Source of the DNA: Trichaptum fuscoviolaceum
Taxonomy: Eukaryota > Basidiomycota > Agaricomycetes > Hymenochaetales > Trichaptaceae
Reading direction: 5' to 3'
DNA length: 64,000 nucleotides
NCBI GenBank assembly: GCA_910574455.1
Contig: CAJSYZ010000007.1
Coordinates: 5,141,974 to 5,205,973 of the forward strand
The notes beneath the pieces were generated by a model. That model had not been told where the DNA came from and made no database searches. It saw only the letters and a program-made list of their open reading frames with translations. A program made the translations under genes and the position numbers. This document shows, piece after piece, positions 1 through 11,136 of this stretch (position 1 is the first letter of the stretch; every line of letters starts with the position of its first letter).

Positions 1-1861
1 TTCCAGAGATCGTCGAAGCCGCCGGCAGAAGAAGCTGGTTTCGTTTGACTCTGACGTCCCGCATTGGAAGATGCGAACACAGACGTTGTCGGGGCCATAG
101 CCGTATTCATCTGCATACCCATCGGGGGCGGCGACTTCGGAGCTAGCCCACCGAAGCTTGCCATACCCGCAGACGGAGAGAGAGGCGCGAATGTACTGGC
201 ACCAAAAGCGCTTTGCACAGGTTGCACAGGCTGAGCGGATCTTTGCATTGAATATTGCACCGATGGTGCCGCTGGTGTTGTGCCAAGCACGTCGAAGAGG
301 CCACTAGACGATAGAGGGGCCGTAGACGCAACAGTTGCTGTGGCGGGAGGTGAAGTCGGGGCCGCCTGAAAATCTGCGAAGTCATCATCGCCATCTATAG
401 AAAGTAATGATTTGCGGTCAGTGATCGACAATTCCGAAGCTTAAAGACTACGTATGACTGCGCACCGTCGAGAGGATTCACCGCCGGAGCTGCGAGAGCG
501 GGAAGTGCCTTTTCTGCATGTGCAGTCGGGGCCGGAACGGGGGCGGAAGAACCAAAATCGTCATCCAGAAATCCGAGAAGGTCGACTTCTTTAGCCTTAG
601 AAGCTGCAGACTGTGCTGTTAATGCACTAGTCGATGAACGTGTAGTGGTCGTAGAAGGGCTTGTTGTGGTGGTTGCAGTAGACGATTGATGAGGGACTTC
701 ATCATTGCCCGCGTCGTATTCATCAAATCCGCGCTGGTTTGGTGCCGAATCGCGGAACCCACTGCTTGAGCTACCGCCACCCGAATAACCGCCGCCTGAA
801 TATCCACCATAATCTACATAATCCACAAATATGATGAGAAGATTGGGGCCTTGAAGAGAAGCTACTCACCACGATCATAACTTCCACCTCCACCTCCTCC
901 TCCTCCACCGTAACTCCGGCTTCCACTACCCATGCTATCGCTGCCAAATCCGCCATATCGCCCGCCACTGGCACCGAAGGAGCTCATGCCGTCGTTGCCC
1001 GTACCAATATATTTGTTTCTGTTTGCCTTCGCCTTTCGCCTTTCCGTTCGAATGCGTTCAACGTCCATTAAGAGCTCGGAAATTTCCTTTGAACGGTTGC
1101 GCACTAAAGTATTCTCCAGTAAGTTTCTACGTAGAATTTGAATTTGTTATAAGCTCACCATTGATACCCTGATCTTTGCCCTTTTCATCGATGTAATGGA
1201 AGTTTCTGAGCATTTTAATCGTGGAAAGATGGGAACGAGCATCATCTACGACACGTTCACTTCCGTGCTTGACGATGTATTCCAGTAATTGCAAGGCCTA
1301 AATTGTCTACTTTAGTGCTTCGCAATAAAACGAAAAGCGTTGCTCCTAGACAGACCTTGTAGATTTCTCTCCATTGTCGCGCTTCCTTATCCATGAAACG
1401 CGAGTAGATTGCAGGCATAATCTCGTTGAATTGCTGGCTGAAGTGAAGCGTAGCCGTCTTTTAAACGATGGTTACTTATGCAATGTTTGATATACATACA
1501 AGTTGAACGTCCTGTCATAATGAAAGCCTCTACTTGAGCGAATGGTAGTCAATGTAAAGGCAAAACACGTACCCTTGTGCGATCTCCTGCATCAATGTCG
1601 AGCTCGCACCCCTGTAAATCGTTAGAGGTAATCAGTCCAGCACAGTTTGGCCCATACCAGGGTTCGTCATTCGTAGCCTCCCTGACTTTTGCTTCCATTT
1701 CCGATACGTTCAGGACCATATTCTTGGCCTAAGGTCATCTTGTCAGTGACTTGTGTAGCCCAACCCAATCATATCTCGCCACAGACCTGATTGTAATAAC
1801 TTTTAATGTCATAGATAGATACTTGAGATAAAGCGCTTCCGAGCTGTTCGAGGCGATCCAT
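1..1861 (-). CDS. ENT3: Epsin-like ENTH-domain clathrin adaptor (Ent3/EpsinR type), 3' end outside window
   Basis: An ENTH-domain protein of trans-Golgi/endosome clathrin traffic; the fold binds phosphoinositides and SNAREs in this family. The start is the ATG at 1859-1861 (MDRLEQLGSALSQ). Exons on the minus strand: 1787-1861, 1658-1728, 1573-1611, 1500-1511, 1356-1437, 1159-1297, 870-1103, 466-813 and 1-394 (open). The joined ENTH domain reads through all junctions, with blocks such as MVLNVSEMEAKVREATNDEP, QEIAQGTFNFQQFNEIMP and YIVKHGSERVVDDARSHL. After the ENTH domain come a glycine/serine-rich low-complexity stretch, an acidic clathrin-box-like LLGFLDDDF, the acidic-Phe motif DDDFADFQ expected to bind GGA/AP-1 gamma-ear domains, and a final GGFDDLW at the window edge. 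One exon is only 12 nt long. The pattern fits Ent3/EpsinR better than endocytic epsins, because no ubiquitin-interacting motifs are visible; the C-terminus is not in view. Confidence 0.9.
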
Positions 1862-2118
1862 GTTGAGCGACCGTGTCGAACAAACCGCTCAACGACGAGG
1901 AAGGTGGTGGACAACGAGCAAGAGTCTTGCTCGTATGTAGTCCAGAGATCGCCCTTCGTGTCACCTTCAAGTTCGGCTGTGACGCTAATCATTACTTAAG
2001 GCAGTCACTATGGCAGAACGGCGCTGGCTGTCACACCCTCTCGACGTCGTTCTCGACATTGAGCTCGCCTTTTCACCGTCGTCTAATATCCGACAAAACT
2101 TCCCGCAAAATTTCTGCC
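1862..2118. promoter_or_regulatory. Shared 257 bp divergent promoter region (ENTH gene / NOT2)
   Basis: The ENTH adaptor gene starts leftward at 1861 and NOT2 starts rightward at 2119, so the 257 bp between them must hold both promoters and both 5' leaders. No clear TATA box is seen. The + strand is open across part of this stretch, but that reading is not protein-like. Confidence 0.55.
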
Positions 2119-3994
2119 ATGAATCGCCCAGGTGAAGGGAATATTCTCGGTGCTATGGAAGACGCAGAAGCTCAACATTTCTCTTTCAGGTCAACCTCCG
2201 CAACGGCCACCGAATCTGGGGCCAGCACAAGGCCTTGGAGGCGCACCTTTCCGCTCGCCATATCCCACAGCGTACAGTCTACCTCCAGGTGGGGGTCTAA
2301 GACAAGGCTTTCCTGGGTTGACGAGTGGGCACCGAACACCAGGTCAAAATATGGTCTTACAATCACCTGGTTTCATTCAGCAACGAGGGCAGACTTCGTA
2401 TCCCTTCGGAACTTCTTTACAACCTCATCCACCCGCGCAAGCACACCCGACAAACCAAACATCACTAGGGCACTCGCAAGCTCAACAGCCGCCGCAGCCG
2501 TCTTCAGCGACAACGACGAGTAGTAGCTTACCGCCTCATCTACAAAGCGGCGGGGGAGCGCCAGGTTTGGGGAATACACAATCTGGGAGCTCGGGAGGCG
2601 ATGTTGCGTTAGACCCGAATGACTTTCCTGCGCTGGGATCAGGCTCAACGGGTGCGAATGGTGGTGCAGGCGCGGCGGGGGCAACAAGTAGTCCTGTGAC
2701 AACCTTGGCGTCTAGTTATGCAAGTCAAGCGGGTACTGGCGGAGCATCAGCTGGGCAAAGTGCATCGACGGGGACAACGGGGATTGCGAACGGACCTCGA
2801 GACTTTACACCGGATGATTTCCCCGCGCTGGGAGGTCAGTCATCAACACAGCAGTCGACACAAAGCCAGTCCCAATCAAATCAAGCGGAAGGGAATGCAA
2901 GTCATCCTCCGGGATTAAATGGCTTTGAGAATCGACAACAACCTGGGTTAATACATCTAGGAGCAGCACGAGGTATTCCGCAACAGCAGGGAGACACGGA
3001 GAAGCGGGTGAGTGACATAGCTACAAAACTTTTCCTTGGTCTAATCAACCGTAGCCCACGTCAAAACTCGCAACCTGGAACGGAACTGCACAACAACAAC
3101 AGAATGGAAATGGTACCCAACCATTAAACGCACCTCCAGGCGTACCTGCACCTGCGAATGCTGCTGCTGGTGGTCCGTCGTATAGCGTGGGTGATGGCAC
3201 CTTAGGGTCTGCAACTCAAGGAAATGCGATAGCAGTAGCTGTACCGACAACTCCTGCGCAACAGATACTAATGAGTGCCGCCGACCGTTGGGGCCTCCTC
3301 GGTCTACTAGCTGCTATCAAGAATGCAGACATAGACCAGAATTTGCTATCGATAGGAACAGACCTGGGCACGATGGGTCTCGATATGCAAACGACAGGAA
3401 ACCTTTACTCCTCCTTCATCACTCCATGGTCCGACTCGTCTGCAGCGCGATCCGTTGAACCAGACTTTCACCTACCGGCGTGCTACAACGTGCAACCGCC
3501 CGAGCCAACGCAGGTAAAGGCTCAAGCATTCAGCGAAGAGACCTTGTTTTACATGTTCTATGCGCATCCTCGAGACCGACTTCAAGAGGTGGCGGCTAAT
3601 GAATTGTAAGACGGAACCCTTCTTGCTGTATTTTACCTATCCCTAAACTTAAACTTGTAGGTATACTCGGAACTGGCGGTTTAACAAAGAACTTCGGCTC
3701 TGGTTAACAAAGGAAAGCGGCCATATGCGGCATAGCAAACCTATCGAGAACGGCCTCGGGGAGCAGGGCTTGTTCACGTACTGGGATCCGGAGGTATGGG
3801 AAAAGAACCGCAAGGAGTTCACCGTCATGTACGCCGACCTGGAAGACAGGCTGCAGCCAACAGTTCAGCAGACTGGAGTTGGCATGCCGAATCAGACAGG
3901 GTCAGTGCAATCTCCTTCGGTTGCTCAACTAGGCCAACAGTCGCAATCGCGGCCGAACTTCACTGCACTCGGTATGACTGCGGCAGCTATGTGA
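2119..3994 (+). CDS. NOT2: CCR4-NOT complex subunit NOT2 (CDC36 family)
   Basis: The NOT2 subunit of the CCR4-NOT complex, which couples mRNA deadenylation, decay and transcriptional control. Four exons, 2119-2131, 2190-3007, 3055-3605 and 3661-3994, sum to 1716 nt (571 aa). The first exon carries only MNRP plus one base. The N-terminal half is Gln/Gly/Ser/Pro-rich with two DPNDFPALG/PDDFPALGG motifs, which recur in fungal NOT2 proteins. The C-terminal NOT2/3/5 box domain runs from about residue 340 (ADRWGLLGLLAAIKNADIDQ) through YFTPW-like SSFITPWSD, FHLPACYN, ETLFYMFYAHPRD and ELYTRNWRFNKELRLWL to a conserved YWDPEVWEKNRKEF block. A short Gln-rich tail follows. It is divergent from the ENTH gene. 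Identity is very secure from the C-terminal domain; the tiny first exon is inferred from its splice sites and phase. Confidence 0.94.
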
Positions 3995-4455
3995 AACGAT
4001 TCCCATCTATTCATATTTGGGACTGGGACACTCATTCTACCTCCCTCCTTACCCCCCCTTCATCAAATTTATCCTCAAGCAGTGCATCCATCGCAAAAGC
4101 TCCCTTCACATCATCCGCCAGTCATTTCTTTATTTCCCCAACCTCTGCCAGTCATTCACGTCGTTCTACTTATTGTTCTCGTTTTCTCATATCTCTCTTG
4201 TGTCTTATCGTCTAGTACCTTCTTATCACTTTGTATCTCTTATATTGAGCGATTTTCGCTCGACGCTGTGCCTATGAGCCATTACCTGAGTGTGCAATTT
4301 CATTCGAATTGTGAAGGGAATAAAGTATGAGGTGGGAAAATGCCCATTCTGGACACACATCATCAACTTGAACTTGTATGTACTAACTTCAAGTAAGTTA
4401 TACGCTCGTCAGTCTCTTGTAAACTTCTTCAGCGCGCAGATTCAAGTACCACTCC
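3995..4455. other. Pyrimidine-rich spacer, probable NOT2 3' UTR and HIT gene promoter
   Basis: The stretch after the NOT2 stop is rich in C and T on the + strand, with several overlapping but protein-unlike open readings. It most likely holds the NOT2 3' untranslated region followed by the promoter and leader of the HIT gene. No conserved element was recognised. Confidence 0.5.
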
Positions 4456-5188
4456 ATGGCGACAGTCGCAAAGTAAGATCTTGGGCAAAAGCTATTCTTG
4501 TTGCTCAGCGCTTACTATAGTATGTTGCTTCGAATACTAGGTCTTTAGCCAACTGCATCTTCTGCAAGATCATCAAGGGCAAGCATGTCTAAGTTGGCAT
4601 CCACAGCACCACTTCATTGACAGTGTCAATCTTAGGAGAGATCCCAAGCTTCAAGCTCATTGAGACCGAGTTCTCGTGAGTAAATTGTATTGTTGCAGCT
4701 GGAGTAATCGGTTGGTTGACACCGCGAAGGTACTCCTTCCTTGACATTGGTCCTTTGGCGAAAGGTCACGCGCTGGTAATCCCCAAATGTAAGAGTTCTA
4801 GTGTTCCTGCCTGAGCTGTTCACAAGATTCTGAAATATTCTTTAGACCACGGGGAGAAGCTGCATGATGTCGACGATGCATATCTTGCGGACACTCTGAT
4901 CACTGCGAAGAAGATAGCCGTTGCGCTAGGAGCCGAGAACTACAACATCCTTCAGGTTCATTATCCTCTATGTGTCCATAATACCCTGGCTAATCTAACT
5001 TTCAATACCTTTCAATTCGTTCGTTACAGAACAATGGCGCACTTGCACACCAAGAAGTTCCGCATGTGCATTTCCACGTCATCCCGAAGCCAGATGCCGA
5101 ACAAGGTTTAATTATCGGCTGGCCCCAGCAAAAACCGAGCATGGATGAGCTGAAGGCGCTGCACGAGGAGTTAAAGGGCAAACTGTAG
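4456..5188 (+). CDS. HNT1: HIT-family nucleotide hydrolase (HINT/Hnt1 type)
   Basis: A histidine-triad protein, expected to hydrolyse adenosine 5'-phosphoramidates. Six exons, 4456-4472, 4541-4578, 4636-4675, 4730-4788, 4846-4955 and 5030-5188, sum to 423 nt (140 aa, normal for HINT). Joined landmarks: MATVAKSLANCIFCKIIKG with the CxxC-like Cys pair near the start, then EIPSFKLIETEFSYSFLDIG, GHALVIPKYHG, and the catalytic triad HVHFHVIPKP near residue 108. The second intron (4579-4635) appears to be a GC-AG intron, with donor gcaagc; this is the only splice that restores the conserved KGEIPSF. A GT donor a few bases on would give KGKHIPSF instead. Two very short 5' exons precede the main domain. 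Neighbours are unrelated housekeeping genes. Confidence 0.92.
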
Positions 5189-5419
5189 AGGTTGAGTTGT
5201 GTCTTAGAAAGTGGAAGAGTGTGAGTCGCTTTTTGGAATGATCGTAACGCTGATTGTCAATTATCCTGGTTTTTAGGAAGGGATAAACTTTATTCAGTTT
5301 TCAACGTGTAAACTAATGTACAATGTAGGAAGAAGACATAAAGATGCTATCAAACATTGAAGCTGAGATGGGAGAGGGAGAGGGAGAATGCATAGACAAA
5401 CAAGCAAAAGGAGTCGCTT

Positions 5420-6061
5420 TCATGCAATGGTGATCCTCTGAGGTTGCTGTTCTGGTGACGTCTTAGGGAAGGACACAGTCAACAGGCCATTCTCCATGGA
5501 GGCCTTGATTTGCTCAGGCTATATATTACTGAAGTCAGCTTCAACCTCCTTCGGCGCAACTTTCGCAAATTACAGCATACCTGGATATTCTGGGGCAATG
5601 GCAGGCTCCTGGAGAACTTCCCGCGTCTGCGCTCTTTGACGACGAACCCACTCTCCTCCTTATCTGCAGCGAAACTTGTCTCCCCGGAGATGATGAGCCG
5701 GTTCTTATGCACATCGATCGAGACGTCCTCTTTGCGCAAACCGGGCAACTCGAAGGTTGCGGTGATGACATTCGTCTCAGTGTTTTCGTGTATGTCCATC
5801 CTAGATGAAGCACACTTTGTCAGTTTCAGATGCAATACATACCACGGACTGGACTCACTTTGGCTGGAAACCGCTGATATTGGCGCCTCTCCTTTCGTTG
5901 CCATCCTGGCGCTGTACTTGACCTTCGCCAGCGCGTTGAGCTGCGTGCTGAGCTGCACTACTCCGAACGCCATGGTCAAGTGCATGAACTGCGTCGTCCA
6001 TCATGCGGCGCATCTCAGAGACAGAATAGAAGGGTTCGTCGACGAAGGTGTAGAAAGACAT
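5420..6061 (-). CDS. HSP20: Small heat-shock protein (Hsp20 / alpha-crystallin family)
   Basis: An ATP-independent holdase chaperone of the Hsp20 family. Exons 5859-6061, 5581-5800 and 5420-5518 sum to 522 nt (173 aa). The N-terminal arm starts MSFYTFVDEPFYSVSEMRRM. The alpha-crystallin domain covers roughly residues 69-155, with HENTETNVITATFELPGLRK, the beta5 strand region NRLIISGETS, SFVVKERRRGKFSRSLPLP-like residues (RRGKFSR is the typical beta-strand signature) and MENGLLTVSFPK. An IxI/V-like C-terminal tail (RITIA) follows. Upstream, on the higher-coordinate side, lie a heat-shock-element-like array at 6273-6285 and a TATA-like tgtatatac near 6197-6205, consistent with heat induction. 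Start choice is supported by family length. Confidence 0.93.
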
Positions 6062-6596
6062 CGCAGAATCGTTTAAGGGGAAGTAAGGGCCAAGGCTGGG
6101 AAGTCGAGATGAGCTGGAGCTTGTGGTTCTGCTTTATTGTGTATTGAGCACCAAAGAAACGACCGGGTCACTCTTTTATCATCCCAAACAACATAATGTA
6201 TATACAACTACTCGATCTCTCTAGAAACTCCGAAGAAAGTGTGGTCCACCTGCCAGTGAAGTTACTTTGCGTTTCTCGAGCTTTCGCGCGCCCTAAGGTT
6301 GGACGATCACGTGCCAATCGGGTCGTGCCGAGCCTGCCACAGCCTGCCAGTGAGTGTGGCGTGTCTACTATCGGATACGTTGATCGTACGTTCAAGTTCG
6401 ACTTCAAGTTAAACTTCAACGTCGGCAACGACTGACATTCATACCAGCATACATAGAAGCCGAAAGACAGACATAAGCAAGTCACTTTATCTTCACGAAA
6501 TAGCTAATAATCTGACACTTCTGGGCTTTTCTTACTTAATGTTAGATTGATGAACATCAACCACTTTTGAACAAAGAACTAACCGCCGATCTCGCC
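6062..6596. other. Intergenic region between HSP20 and F-box gene
   Basis: This is the promoter of HSP20 (leftward) and the leader of the F-box gene (rightward). It contains the heat-shock-element candidate annotated separately and a TATA-like sequence. No protein-like reading was seen. Confidence 0.5.
6273..6285. promoter_or_regulatory. Candidate heat-shock element
   Basis: The sequence TTCtcGAGctTTC matches the alternating nTTCnnGAAnnTTCn array recognised by Hsf1, with one mismatch in the centre (GAG for GAA). It lies about 210 bp upstream of the HSP20 start codon, a plausible distance. A weaker GAA/TCC array lies near 6224. Confidence 0.5.
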
Positions 6597-8027
6597 ATGG
6601 CCCTTATCACTCAGCTTCCAGTGGAAATTTTACATCTGATATTCGAAGCTGTGAAGCGACGAATCTCTTCTGCCAATGACGAAAACGCTTGGATTACGCA
6701 AAATCGGCTAGCGAGGTTCGCCCGAGTATGCAAACACTGGCAGCCTATTGCAGAACGATTGCTGTACCAATCCGTCACGATCGGCTTCGATCTGAAATAC
6801 GATCAGATCTATACTCGAGACCATGAGCCGCCTCCCTTTACCAGTCCAGAATACATCGCTTGGTTTACACAGGCGACGGTAAAGACTTCTGCGCAAGATG
6901 ACCCAATTTGCCTCGCCTCATCCATCGTTAGCGGTTTTCTCGAGACTATACAGCAAAACCAAACGCTTGCAGCGTTCGTGACAGAACTGAAGCTCCGCAT
7001 CCCTGGTGAACACGAGCCCGAGGAAGATTCGCTCCAATTCATCAAGATCCTCGCTGCTTGTCCAAATGTGAGGCGCCTGAAGATACTACACAAATGGCCC
7101 CATCCAAACATGAGCACAATTCTCATGGAGTCACTCATGTCAAAAGAGACACTTGTTTCTTTCGAACTCAAAAGTCTCGCCGACGATACCGGTGGTATAT
7201 TGTGGGAAACACCAAACCTCTTGCGTTTGATGAGGAAGTTGCGGGAAATCGAGCTTGTGAAGGCGTCATCTTATACGCTATCACGATATGACGAAGACAG
7301 CGACAGCGGTGAAGAAGAAGAAGACGAAGATGTTGATCTAGGCTGCTGTCCTAAATTGCAGTCAATTGATCTGGATCGGGGATGGTTTAGGCCCGCTTTT
7401 CTTCGTTGTCGCGATCTTCGAACCTTGCTGAGGATGTGTCCAACTGGCTTGAGGATTTTTAAAGCCGCTCTTGCTATGGACGACAGCACACTCGACGTTC
7501 TTGCGGATTGTATACGAGCATGGGCCCCGACACTCGAGACCCTCGTGCTTCGTAGAAGCAAGCGGCATGAGTCGCCCACATCTGCCACCCATCTTTCCGA
7601 TTGTGTCACGAATCTAACTGAGTTGAAAGTCCTTGTACTCGAATCCCTTATCCTGGATCCGTGCGCTTTGTCGACATTGCCGAAATTGACACACCTGTAT
7701 GTTGCACGAGCATCTACAGAGGATAGGAGACGCTTGTTGGCTGCAATGGATAACTTCACAATGTTTACGGCTCTCCGAACCTTATACATCGGCGACGCAG
7801 ACTCAACGACCTATGGACCTGAAGTCGAACAGCTTGATGAGCAGTCGGACGCCATTATCAAAATTCGCGGACTTGTCGAACTACATGAGGATGCAGACGA
7901 CGAACTCGAGGACTGGGATTTTCCTGAAGAACGGTACGACTTTTTCACATACATTAGATCGCTTGGTGAAGGCAGCGTTATGAATCAAACGACTGTACTG
8001 TCCGAGTCCTTCGGCCGTCTCTTTTAG
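6597..8027 (+). CDS. F-box protein with LRR-like C-terminus (copy A)
   Basis: A single-exon F-box protein of 476 aa, a likely substrate adaptor of SCF ubiquitin ligases. The ATG at 6597 is chosen; the open frame extends further 5' only through non-ATG codons. The F-box occupies about residues 3-55: ITQLPVEILHLIFEAVKRR, then RLARFARVCKHWQPIAERLL and the YQSV signature common in agaricomycete F-box proteins. The rest is Leu-rich with LRR-like spacing (LRIFKAALAMDDSTLDVL, LETLVLRRS, LTELKVLVLESLILDP, LPKLTHLYV) and an acidic EDSDSGEEEEDEDVDLG linker. The gene at 11137-12279 is a clear paralogue lacking an internal block present here. The substrate is unknown. Confidence 0.85.
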   Translation: MALITQLPVEILHLIFEAVKRRISSANDENAWITQNRLARFARVCKHWQPIAERLLYQSVTIGFDLKYDQIYTRDHEPPPFTSPEYIAWFTQATVKTSAQDDPICLASSIVSGFLETIQQNQTLAAFVTELKLRIPGEHEPEEDSLQFIKILAACPNVRRLKILHKWPHPNMSTILMESLMSKETLVSFELKSLADDTGGILWETPNLLRLMRKLREIELVKASSYTLSRYDEDSDSGEEEEDEDVDLGCCPKLQSIDLDRGWFRPAFLRCRDLRTLLRMCPTGLRIFKAALAMDDSTLDVLADCIRAWAPTLETLVLRRSKRHESPTSATHLSDCVTNLTELKVLVLESLILDPCALSTLPKLTHLYVARASTEDRRRLLAAMDNFTMFTALRTLYIGDADSTTYGPEVEQLDEQSDAIIKIRGLVELHEDADDELEDWDFPEERYDFFTYIRSLGEGSVMNQTTVLSESFGRLF

Positions 8028-8547
8028 TCTTTTTAAGATCACTTTCTTCTTTCGCGGGATCGGCCGTCCGGGAGTTTCGTCAATAACAGTCGCCTATCGG
8101 CTCCCACTTAAACTCGTTAGAGTCTGTCTCATAAACCTTAACCCCCCCCCCCCCCCCCCAAAATCGGATTTTATTATTGAGCGTCCCGTCTGCCTATGAA
8201 AGAAAGTTTGCCACTGGCAGTGATCACGAGGCTGGTCTTGACTCTTTATCTTTCTTCAGCAGAAAGCTCACAACCAAAGTCTTCGTATGCAGGTTGCTTT
8301 TCTCCGTACAAATCATCTGCCATACTATTGATCTCCATCACTGAGACACCGGATTTTTTGCGATAAAAAACGGAAAATCCGGACACAGCCTTCATGTGCG
8401 CGCTACCCACAAATTTCACCATCACAGCCTCACCTTACACTGGCTTGAAGCTATGCAGAGACGAGCAACTTCATTGCTGTATCAGCCTTCGAGCAGAACT
8501 TCTTCTGCACGAACTTCTTTCAGCGAGCGCCCACTTGAGGTAACGAC
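8028..8547. other. Spacer between two F-box genes
   Basis: It contains the 3' untranslated region of F-box copy A, including gggatcggccgtccgg, which is shared with the 3' flank of its paralogue near 12339. It also holds an 18-base C homopolymer and the leader of the next F-box gene. Short open readings here are not protein-like. Confidence 0.5.
8142..8159. repeat. Poly-C homopolymer (18 C)
   Basis: Eighteen consecutive C residues lie in the spacer 115 bp after the F-box stop codon. They could be a slippage-prone mononucleotide tract or have an uncertain assembled length. Confidence 0.85.
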
Positions 8548-10475
8548 ATGGCTTCTCAACCCCACGCTTCGAGATCGTCGCTGCCCACAAAGCTGTTCGC
8601 GAAGCTCTCTTTCGTAGGCAAGGCTATGGCGAAACCAAATCGGGCGGAGGAGACAGTTCGCTCTCGTTTTACCACACCAACCAAGAAGATAATGTGGAGG
8701 AAGAATGGGATGGACGCGAAGATAAAGCAGGAGACTTTGAAAGATGCACTGGAACGCGAACCATCCATCTTGGACAAGCTTCCTTATGACATCCTATTGG
8801 CTATCCTTCTACATATGGAGCTCTCGGAAGTTCAGGCCATGTCCAAGGTATGTTTCATCTCGCCAGAGAATCCAACTTTCGAGGTGGAACTGACCCCGCG
8901 TCGGCTTCCCGCAGGTCTGTCCGAAAGTCTACGACGCAACACAAAGTCCAGAAGTATGGCACCACCTCGCGTTCACCTTGCAAGCCGAGGCAGCGTATCT
9001 AGTTGTCGACGATTCCGTCAATCCCAGGTCTCTCCCGCTCGTTGACCTGAAGCGCGTAGTCCTTCGGAGCCGATATCTCCAGCTGAACTGGGACAAGAGA
9101 CCTCGAGGGCAGAATCCCACAGTGGTTCGACAAGACTCTTCTGCTCTTGGGACCAATGTCACAGAGCTCCTGCCCATCGCCTCTAACTACGTATGCGCCA
9201 ACTATCTTATTATGCCGACGGAGGATACACTCGTGTGCATAGACACTCAGCACTATATCAGCGAGTTCTACTTGCAATACACTCGCCCACGAATATCGTT
9301 CGCAAAATCCCACCAGACCAGTGCCGTATATGCCATCATCATTGGAAATAGCCCTGACAACTCGGGGTGAGTGTACATATCCAGATTATCAAGAATGTGG
9401 GCTCCAGTGCTTACATGTAACATTTCTCAGAATGGAGCTTTACGTGGTTCACATTCTTAAGTTTGACCAGGGCATAACACATGACATACCGAATGAATGG
9501 TTGCTGGTGGCAATGGCAATGAACGCCGACGAAAAAACTGTCTGCCTCTTGGTATACCAAAATGAGGCACCACAAAACCTCAAGATATTTGTGATTTTCG
9601 ACTGGGATATGCGTTCTTATGCCTTGCTCGATACGGGACTGTTTATTGTGAGTGATATTCTGCTTGCTCCATGGGCTGTCCCATATTCACCCTCACCTTT
9701 TTTTCGGTAGAGCAAAGACATAGACCGTCTGACGAGCCTTATCCGCTATTCAAATGACTATCAGTCTGTCGTCGTCTGTGTCGAGCGCGACGACCATTGG
9801 ATCCAGGAGTCATTCAAGATCTCGCATTTGAAGCCACGCGCTTTCTCAGATGTTTGCACAGCCCTCGCACATCCTATCCGCACACAAACACCCTCCGCAT
9901 CCGAGTCGCTCGACGCCGAATACTCCTGCGTATCCACGCCGTTCAAGATACCATCCAACACGCTCGGGCGCGCGGAACAATTCATTTGCTGGAACATCCC
10001 GTATCCGCATCACCGGTACCCCGGCGTGCCCGCGCAGCACTCGCACATCTTCGTCTACAGCTTCGAGATTGCAGGGGGAACAACGGGGCGCATGGTGCAG
10101 TACCAAGTTGCGCAGCACTACACATCGGAAGAGGGCCCGTACGAGGACACGCGGCTGATCTTGTCTCTCATGCGCCCGAGGATCATGCCGTACAACGCGC
10201 ACCTGAGATTCCCGCTGATGGGCGTCAGCTTCAACCACATTGCATATATCGAGACGTTGTTATTCCCGACGAGCGTAAAGGCGGGCACCTATGCGCTTCG
10301 CCTCGCCACGTTCCCGAAATTGAAAAAAGGACACGGACGACCTGATGTGAAGGTGCTCAAGGACGTGCCGCAGAAGGTACTCCAGGGTGCGCATCAGATC
10401 TTTTTGAGACCGGATATAGCGGCGATATCGATCACGACGACCGACAATATGCTGCACACGTTCTACTATGGCTAA
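8548..10475 (+). CDS. F-box protein of the long four-exon family (copy 1)
   Basis: Four exons, 8548-8847, 8915-9366, 9431-9647 and 9711-10475, sum to 1734 nt (577 aa). A basic N-terminal arm precedes an F-box at about residues 72-120: ILDKLPYDILLAILLHMELS, then an intron exactly before VCPKVYDATQSPEVWHHLAF. The remainder has recurring strand-rich blocks (ASNYVCANYLIMPTEDTLVC; KIFVIFDWDMRSYALLD; LMGVSFNHIAYIETL; HQIFLRPDIAAISITTTDNM). These align with the same blocks in the copies at 15313, 51317 and 55190, which share the intron after the F-box helix. The spacing suggests a beta-propeller-like substrate domain, but that is inference. The last exon is markedly more GC-rich than the first three. 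No known function beyond a likely SCF adaptor. Confidence 0.82.
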
Positions 10476-11136
10476 GGGGCAGTTATTTCCCTTTCTTATG
10501 TATGTACATATGAACCTTTCAACTGTTTTGGCGCACCCTCACCTTTACTGCACCTATATTAGATTCATTGTGTAGCACTTATTCGAACTATAGCAAATTA
10601 TGGAGCAGTTTTGTTGCAGGGGAAGACCCAAGAAACGATTCGTAATGAGCAATACCTGAAATAGTTCGCGAACGTTTCGCGTCCCTTTATCTTCGACCAC
10701 GGTCGCGCTAGTCGTCTTCCGGCCTCAAGTCAACATGAAGACCTCATCATTCGTATCTTATATCTGACAAAGATCTCAAAGGCGTCTTTCCGTGGCGGGT
10801 ATAGAGCCTGAGCCTCTGGGTGCACGCGCCTGTCAGACCATTGTCGTGCGGAAACCTGTCTGCTGTCTCCTTTCCTTTGTCCACAACAACATAAAAGCCA
10901 TCACGCAACGACAGACCGTCAAGGACTCCCTTACGCTCAAGTTGTTCTACTTTCTCGTCAAGGCGCCCACCAATTGATCTTGACGTCGAAAGACAAAGGC
11001 ACTGCCCAAGCATATTCATCATAGTCAGGCAAGCCACGTTGTGCTTTCAAGATATCTTTGACCTAACCACACAGTATCCTTTGTTAATTTGTAGAGGCGC
11101 CACCGTCGGAACTACTTGCTGGTCCGAAAGTCCGCA
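10476..11136. other. Spacer, no gene recognised
   Basis: It holds the 3' flank of the long F-box gene and the promoter of LRR-type F-box copy B. Short open readings on both strands look random. No repeats were noted. Confidence 0.45.

Noticed and set aside
1873..2523. 216-codon + strand open reading
   Set aside because: It overlaps the first two exons of NOT2 in another frame and the divergent promoter; composition is not protein-like.
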